A DNA stretch of 64,000 nt from Pseudomonas arsenicoxydans (GTDB taxonomy: Bacteria; Pseudomonadota; Gammaproteobacteria; Pseudomonadales; Pseudomonadaceae): positions 79,876-143,875 of the forward strand of contig NZ_RCZE01000014.1 in the NCBI RefSeq assembly GCF_006438915.1, written 5' to 3'. A program made the translations under genes and the position numbers. The notes beneath the pieces are model-generated. The model made no database searches, had not been told where the DNA came from, and saw nothing but the letters and a program-made list of their open reading frames with translations. This document shows, piece after piece, positions 59,265 to 64,000 of the stretch (positions are counted from its first letter, which is position 1; each line of letters starts with the position of its first letter).

Positions 59265-60137
59265 TCAGGTGCGCCCCACTGAACCCGTGACCGGTAAATT
59301 ACCCAGCAACTTGAGCCCCGTGGTTTTCACGAAAGCGTCATAGTCCATCGGTCTTTCGATGCGGGTTTCTGCGTTTGGCAAAACATAAGCCCAGGCCCGC
59401 TTCGACGAGGCGTCGTAAACCAGCTTGAACAGGCGCGTCGGCACCCAGACCTTGTTGTCGCCAATGGTGCTGTGGCCCGGGTCAAAGATCGGGCCGGTAA
59501 ACACAAACACATTGCCATCAGCTCGCTTGGCAAACTTCCTGACATCCGACTCGACCTTGCTCCAGATCTTGCGGTTGTTGGTCGGGTCTTGCGGCACCAT
59601 GTTCGACAGCGCAAAGGATTGGGCCATGGCATTGGGGTTCGGTGCATCGGCGGCAGGGGATTGATGACCGCGGTCCACGGCCGGGTGTTGGCTACGGTAG
59701 TCGCTCAACTCTGCCCGCCCACTTTTGGGAATGCGTGGGTCCGGGTAGAACTGATTGGTGCGCTCCTCCCCTTTGGCGTCCTGCAGCTGGGCGGCATTCA
59801 ATCGCTCTACCACCACCAGCGGCGTCCTGCTGGTTTGCGAGTACAGCACCGCAAAGTTGTCGGAACACAACGCCAAAGGGTTCATGGTGGCCGGCACAGT
59901 GGCGATGTTGATCGGCCTGGCTGCCGGGAACAGATCCGCACAGCCGTCGAACGAGGCCAGTTTCTGTTTGCTTGAATAGAGGTCCAGCGCCGCGCTCTGG
60001 CTGATCGAGCCCGAGTGGGACGCTGACTCCTGATGCTGCGCGGGCGGCTTTAGGAGATCCAGCAGGCTGCGGGCTTGCGCGCCGGTCGAGAGCAAAACAA
60101 GGGCCGACAGCCCAACTGCAATTTTGCGTAGGTACAT
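59265..60137 (-). CDS. Exported DNA/RNA non-specific endonuclease
   Basis: 290 residues. Signal peptide about 1-22 (VGLSALVLLSTGAQA). The catalytic block is DRGHQSPAAD (155-164) with His158, and the downstream NNRKIWSKVESDV carries the Mg-binding Asn (N187 or N188). Both are as in the NUC1/Serratia-type beta-beta-alpha-metal nucleases. It probably degrades DNA or RNA outside the cell for nutrition or matrix turnover. The Cys pair (FDGCADLF, ALCSDNF) could form a disulfide. It is monocistronic. Confidence 0.9.
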   Translation of the reverse strand: MYLRKIAVGLSALVLLSTGAQARSLLDLLKPPAQHQESASHSGSISQSAALDLYSSKQKLASFDGCADLFPAARPINIATVPATMNPLALCSDNFAVLYSQTSRTPLVVVERLNAAQLQDAKGEERTNQFYPDPRIPKSGRAELSDYRSQHPAVDRGHQSPAADAPNPNAMAQSFALSNMVPQDPTNNRKIWSKVESDVRKFAKRADGNVFVFTGPIFDPGHSTIGDNKVWVPTRLFKLVYDASSKRAWAYVLPNAETRIERPMDYDAFVKTTGLKLLGNLPVTGSVGRT

Positions 60138-60488
60138 GCTTTAGATCTTCGATTTGGATTAAGGGATAAACGGATGGCGAGTCCCGTTTCACGGAACCAG
60201 GTGGAGGCGATGGCGGATTATGTTGCGGTGATCATGCGTTCACAGTCCTTGATCAAAATACCGTTGGTGGTCGTGCGGGGTTTATTGACCACCACTTATC
60301 CAGTTAGTGCTGAGCGGCGTTTACATTCATCACAACGTAAGCGGCCGGTCCTGAGTGACGAGTTTCATGACGACGGTCGAGAAAACAGATGCTGACTGAC
60401 AGCGATCTCTCCATTGGTGCTGCACCGTCTAATCTGAGTAGAGGACAATCCTAAACACATCTCCAGCCTCTTGATCAGGGGAAACAGG
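60138..60488. other. Intergenic gap
   Basis: About 350 bases before the next lipoprotein gene. No supported gene, hairpin or repeat is seen; it probably contains the promoters of the divergent nuclease and lipoprotein genes. Confidence 0.45.
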
Positions 60489-60791
60489 ATGACCGAAAAA
60501 ACAGCGCGCCAATGCCGGTCATGGTTCCTGCCCTCCCTGCTCGCCCTCAGCTTGGCGCTGACCGCCGGATGTTCAAGCAAAGCGCACCGGGATCCCTATG
60601 CGCTCTCAAGCTTTGGCTCAAATTGCTATGCAAAAGCGCTACCCACTGCCGGCGAGGGTGGCTTGGCCTGGGGCGATACCTTGAACATCGCGCGCAAGAA
60701 ATCCCTGGATAATTGCATACGCTATGCCGGCCGCTCAGGTGGCACGCCGAAGACCTGCCAAGTGGTGTTGGCGGAGTGCAAAAATCAATAA
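60489..60791 (+). CDS. Small lipoprotein
   Basis: 100 residues from ATG 60489 with AGGGGAAACAGG upstream. Lipobox LTAGC (Cys near residue 28). The mature part SSKAHRDPYALSSFGSNCYAKALPTAGEGG and NCIRYAGRSGGTPKTCQVVLAECKNQ has four Cys, perhaps two disulfides, and resembles DUF4189-like short Cys-containing periplasmic proteins. No function can be given. Confidence 0.75.
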   Translation: MTEKTARQCRSWFLPSLLALSLALTAGCSSKAHRDPYALSSFGSNCYAKALPTAGEGGLAWGDTLNIARKKSLDNCIRYAGRSGGTPKTCQVVLAECKNQ

Positions 60792-60847
60792 CGACCAAGT
60801 CCCGCTATCTGCAACGTCAGCTTATATTGCTGGCGGCGGACCTGAGC

Positions 60848-61192
60848 TTATCCCTGCCTGACAATGTCGACCGAGATCTCTACCGCCGTTATCGCCCCCT
60901 TGTTCTCAAGCCAGTGCGTGGTGTTCCTGTCTTCGGGCCAGCCCACTCCTGGCCCATAGTCCGTGGCGACTCCGTTGCGGTGATCCGTGATGGTTCCTTG
61001 CAGGATGTAGACGGTGCCTGGTCGATCTATATGGTTGTGAATCGGCCCGAAAACGCCTCCCGGCTCGATGGTCACCTTGCGCATTCTGAGTTGGCGCCCC
61101 GCCATCCCCTCGATTTCAGGACCGAGGTCAATCGTTGCCAGTAACTGCACCGAAACGCCTTTTGTCTCGGGTACTGCCGGCTCGTTGCTCAT
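60848..61192 (-). CDS. Cupin-domain protein
   Basis: 114 residues from ATG 61192 (AGGAG 6 bases upstream). A single cupin barrel: VTIEPGGVFGPIHNHIDRPGTVYILQGTI has the first-motif HxH equivalent, and GVGWPEDRNTTHWLENKGA gives the second with His. A metal-binding small dioxygenase-, isomerase- or ligand-binding-type protein. Substrate unknown. It is convergent with the lipoprotein gene at 60489. Confidence 0.85.
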   Translation of the reverse strand: MSNEPAVPETKGVSVQLLATIDLGPEIEGMAGRQLRMRKVTIEPGGVFGPIHNHIDRPGTVYILQGTITDHRNGVATDYGPGVGWPEDRNTTHWLENKGAITAVEISVDIVRQG

Positions 61193-61275
61193 CACATGCT
61201 CCTCTCAGTACATCGGATCTGACTAGCAGTAGACACCCAAAAAAAGGTCAGCGGTCGAGAGTCGATGAAGGGTCG

Positions 61276-61368
61276 ACCAGCGCCGGACAGGCCAGGCAAG
61301 GCGCCGCGATCAGCCAGGATCTGGAGGAAATGTCCGAGAACCTGCACGGTTTGGCAGAGCAAGGTTGA
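61276..61368 (+). pseudogene. Remnant of a chemoreceptor C-terminus
   Basis: TSAGQARQGAAISQDLEEMS then ENLHGLAEQG and a stop. The pattern (QxxQGAAxSxxLEEMSxxLxxL) is that of the last helix of methyl-accepting chemotaxis proteins. No other part of such a gene is in the window, so this looks like a 3' fragment left by deletion. Weak evidence because of the short length. Confidence 0.4.
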
Positions 61369-61731
61369 GTTGAAGGAGTACATACGAGCCTCTGTGGCGG
61401 GAAACTGAGTTCTCGTCACAGAGGGAGTTGTAGTGAGTTCGCATATGCGTACGTGACTTTGCAGCTTTCGGGAACAACAAGATCTGTACTGGCTGCTTTA
61501 GCTAATAGTTGCCTGTTGCGACCGGCTGAAAACGACCCGAAGCGGTCTGTCCGGATAGGTAGTGGTCGACCCGAGGTTGACGTTTGCATACCCACACGCA
61601 ACGTGGATAGCGACATATAGGGTGCGCGAAAAAAAAGTATCGTGATAGCTGAGGCGGTCTAAAGTTCGGTATGCACTCAGGATTACTTGCGGCTGTTTGT
61701 GACTACGACGATTTCAAAAGGAAACGGAACT
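61369..61731. other. Intergenic gap
   Basis: About 360 bases, rather AT-rich, before the DUF1254 gene. No gene seen; it ends with an AAAGGAAACGG ribosome site at about 61717-61727. Confidence 0.45.
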
Positions 61732-63171
61732 ATGACTGGTAAACACTCATTTTTACTTTCTGCCATAACTTTGAGTCTGGCTGCTTGTGGCAGTCATTCA
61801 CCCGAACACAACCAAGCCGCAAGTACTCAAATAAAGACCGAGGAAGCCCGACAGATTGCTGAAGACGCCTATGTCTATGGCTATTCGCTGCTTACCACGG
61901 AAATCACCCGGGTGCAGATGAGCAATGTCGCCAAGACTGAAGGCTTGCACGCGCCAATGGGGCAATTTCTCAATATCAAGCGCTATCCACCAGCGGAGCA
62001 ACGGGCCGTGTCTGCGCCCAACGCGGACACCCTGTACTCCATCAACTGGCTCGATCTCAGCGAGCCACAGGTGTTCAGTCACCCCGACATGGGGAAACGC
62101 CTCTACCTGTTCCCCTTCACCGACTTGTGGATGACCGACTTCCATACCCCGGGCGCCCGGACTACCGGTGGAAAGGCCGCCAACTACCTGGTCACCGGAC
62201 CCGGGTGGCGGGGAACAGTGCCCCCAGGCATGAGCCAAATAAAGGCCGATACCCGTTATGTAGTCATTTTGGGGCGGACCTATGCAAACGGTAGCGAGAA
62301 GGACTACAAGGCGGTCAACGCCTTGCAAGACCAATACAAAGTCACTCCGCTCTCAGCATGGGGTAAGCCCTACACTTACCAGGCACCGCCAGTGAATCCC
62401 AACCCGGGTTTCAGCATGACCGACGCGCCACAAAAGGTCATTCTTGATATGGGCACCGAGGGCTATTTCAACAAGCTGGCCGCGTTGATGTGCAAGGATG
62501 CACCACCAGCCGCGATAGATGCGCCGCTCCTGGCGCGCATGGCGACCATCGGTCTGGAGCCGTGCAAGCCCTTCGAACTGAGTAAGCTAGACCCGGCCGT
62601 ACAAAGCGCGATCAAAAACCTACCGCAAGACGCACTGACCCTGATCGGCAACAATAAACAGACAATGGGTCGGATGGCTAACGGTTGGATCGTCACCAAA
62701 GGCCTTGGCGTCTACGGTACCGACTACATGAAACGCGCGGTAGTAGCGGCTTTCGGCTGGCCCGCCAACCTGCAAGAGGACGCGGTGTATCCGAACACGG
62801 AGGTCGACAGCGACGGGCAGAAGCTGAACGGCGCACACAAGTACACCTTGACCTTTGCCAAAGGTCAGACCCCGCCGGTGATAGGCTTCTGGTCGATCAC
62901 CATGTACGAAGTCGATAAGGGCTGGTGGTTTACTCCGAATGCCCTGAACAAGTTCACCGTAAGCCCGCGTGACAACCTCAAATACAACGCTGACGGCTCA
63001 CTGACCTTGTACTTCCAGCACGATTCACCAGGTAAGTCCAAGCAAGCTAATTGGTTGCCGGCGCCCAAGGGAGACTTCGTGCCCATGTTGCGCATGTATT
63101 GGCCGGACCCAGCGACACCTTCGGTGTTGAACGACACTTGGATACCGCCGAAGATCGTCAAAGTTGAGTAA
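61732..63171 (+). CDS. DUF1254/DUF1214-domain lipoprotein
   Basis: 479 residues. The lipobox is in ITLSLAACGS (Cys near residue 19). The DUF1254 part includes EDAYVYGYSLLTTEITRVQM and SAPNADTLYSINWLDLSEP, and the DUF1214 part follows with GFWSITMYEVDKGWWFTPN and LTLYFQHDSPG. Both domains are seen in full-length exported proteins; the biochemical role is unknown. The start at 61732 begins directly with the signal peptide. It has its own terminator at 63187-63218. Confidence 0.9.
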   Translation: MTGKHSFLLSAITLSLAACGSHSPEHNQAASTQIKTEEARQIAEDAYVYGYSLLTTEITRVQMSNVAKTEGLHAPMGQFLNIKRYPPAEQRAVSAPNADTLYSINWLDLSEPQVFSHPDMGKRLYLFPFTDLWMTDFHTPGARTTGGKAANYLVTGPGWRGTVPPGMSQIKADTRYVVILGRTYANGSEKDYKAVNALQDQYKVTPLSAWGKPYTYQAPPVNPNPGFSMTDAPQKVILDMGTEGYFNKLAALMCKDAPPAAIDAPLLARMATIGLEPCKPFELSKLDPAVQSAIKNLPQDALTLIGNNKQTMGRMANGWIVTKGLGVYGTDYMKRAVVAAFGWPANLQEDAVYPNTEVDSDGQKLNGAHKYTLTFAKGQTPPVIGFWSITMYEVDKGWWFTPNALNKFTVSPRDNLKYNADGSLTLYFQHDSPGKSKQANWLPAPKGDFVPMLRMYWPDPATPSVLNDTWIPPKIVKVE

Positions 63172-63186
63172 GCAAGCAGGAGCGCA

Positions 63187-63218
63187 ACCTCCAATGCTTT
63201 GCATTGGAGGTTTTTTTT
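63187..63218 (+). terminator. Intrinsic terminator
   Basis: Stem cctccaatgc/gcattggagg with a short ttt loop and eight T's. It ends the DUF1254 gene 16 bases after the stop. Confidence 0.95.
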
Positions 63219-63365
63219 GCAGTTTCGATAGGTGTCCAGTCTGAATAACGAAACTACACCAAGCGGATTAAATCGGGGCGCTTTGGGCGAAATACTACAT
63301 GTCACGACAGGCAGCTTTTGGCCGTTTGCTGCCCTTCACACAAACACCCATGCGCTGAGCCAGGC

Positions 63366-64000
63366 TCAGCTGTCATCCACTTTAGTTGGCGTCACAGCCG
63401 TGCCAGCCAACAGGCCGCCGTCAATGTTGAACTCACTGCCGGTGATGTACGTCGCTTCATCCGAAGCAAGTAACAGCGCCACGGCCGCCACCTCTTCCGG
63501 CATGCCGAACCGTCTAAGCGGAGTATCCCGGACCAGTGCGGCCATTCGTTCTTCACGACCTGCGTCGGTGCCTAACATGGGCTCCCACATCGGCGTGAGG
63601 ATGGCTGCCGGATGAATGGAGTTGCACCGAACTGTGAGGCCTTGCTCGGCGCAGTAGAGCGCCACCGTTTTTGTATGATTGCGAACCGCGCCCTTGGACG
63701 ATGCGTACGCCGCGGCTCCTGGAATGCCGACCAGGCCTGAGCGGGAGGAGATGTTGATAATCGAGCCCGATCCTGGATTCCGCATGGCGCGTATGGCGTA
63801 CTTGCAACCGAGGAAGACACCGTCGAGATTGGTGTGATGCACAGCGTGCCAGTCTTCCAGACGCGCATGTTCCGGGTCATGCCGCACGGCGCCTTGTTCA
63901 AACCCGGTAATCCCTGCGTTGTTCACCAGGACGTCCAGCCTGCCGCGCTCCTTCAAAATGTGCGCCGTCACTCGTTGCCAATCGTCTTCCCGCCGCACAT
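63366..64000 (-). CDS. Classical SDR oxidoreductase, cut by the window end
   Basis: About 210 residues are visible; the N-terminal nucleotide-binding strand (TGxxxGxG) lies beyond 64000. Present are LDVLVNNAG (NNAG), the catalytic IINISSRSGL and YASSKGAV (Tyr-x-x-x-Lys), and the C-terminal GSEFNIDGGLLAGT. A normal NAD(P)-dependent alcohol/carbonyl dehydrogenase. Substrate not known. No neighbour can be judged because the window ends. Confidence 0.92.
   Translation of the reverse strand, partial: VRREDDWQRVTAHILKERGRLDVLVNNAGITGFEQGAVRHDPEHARLEDWHAVHHTNLDGVFLGCKYAIRAMRNPGSGSIINISSRSGLVGIPGAAAYASSKGAVRNHTKTVALYCAEQGLTVRCNSIHPAAILTPMWEPMLGTDAGREERMAALVRDTPLRRFGMPEEVAAVALLLASDEATYITGSEFNIDGGLLAGTAVTPTKVDDS

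Overview
The window looks like chromosome of a fluorescent-group Pseudomonas. The base composition is GC-rich with G/C-ending codons. Two REP-type hairpins of the kind scattered through Pseudomonas genomes are present (91-183 and 50646-50671), and almost every gene belongs to a family common in that genus. There are no rRNA or tRNA genes, no CRISPR array and no complete prophage. Gene functions below are read from motifs and family resemblance only; nothing was searched.

Layout. 277-8777 holds metabolic and envelope genes: LysR regulator, MFS pump, a Gfo/Idh/MocA protein with an altered EKP motif, a diguanylate cyclase, a secreted alpha/beta hydrolase, YceI and an NAD(P)-binding reductase. 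9337-16255 is a redox locus. A two-component system is divergent from a run of PepSY protein, DUF2271 protein, PepSY-flavodoxin-FNR reductase, ApbE flavin transferase and VIT1/CCC1-type Fe/Mn transporter. The DUF2271 protein carries a flavinylation-type DGVSGAS motif, which suggests a membrane-crossing electron chain connected with iron. 16327-29276 is a secreted-peroxidase locus: a 1983-residue RTX animal-type haem peroxidase, a NarL-type kinase/regulator pair, and a complete type I secretion system (ABC, HlyD-like, TolC-like).

29249-36625 passes from a phosphoribosyltransferase and a MATE pump into an accessory patch. This contains a PAAR / pore-forming effector / immunity cassette (type VI secretion cargo), an AT-rich acetyltransferase that looks like a single integron gene cassette with a recognisable attC-like end, an ORF lacking a start, and a tyrosine recombinase broken by one in-frame TGA. 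36626-43336 carries VOC, SDR, LysR and NTF2-like genes, marC, an arsenic cluster arsR-arsC-arsH with no arsB, and a RES/Xre toxin-antitoxin pair with a large operator dyad.

43366-46975 is the most unusual part. Three copies of one gene module (conserved 5' region, signal peptide, 13-residue repeats, terminator) are separated by unrelated genes, and they carry exactly 6, 7 and 8 repeats. 46993-49451 has rcnA/rcnR with a G-tract operator and a sugar-dehydrogenase-like gene. 49647-64000 has an AraC regulator, a protein tyrosine phosphatase fused to an autotransporter barrel, a CHASE4-PAS-GGDEF-EAL protein, several small secreted proteins (one with 22 consecutive glycines), a secreted nuclease, gene remnants (GyrI-like domain, chemoreceptor tail), a DUF1254 lipoprotein and an SDR cut by the window end.
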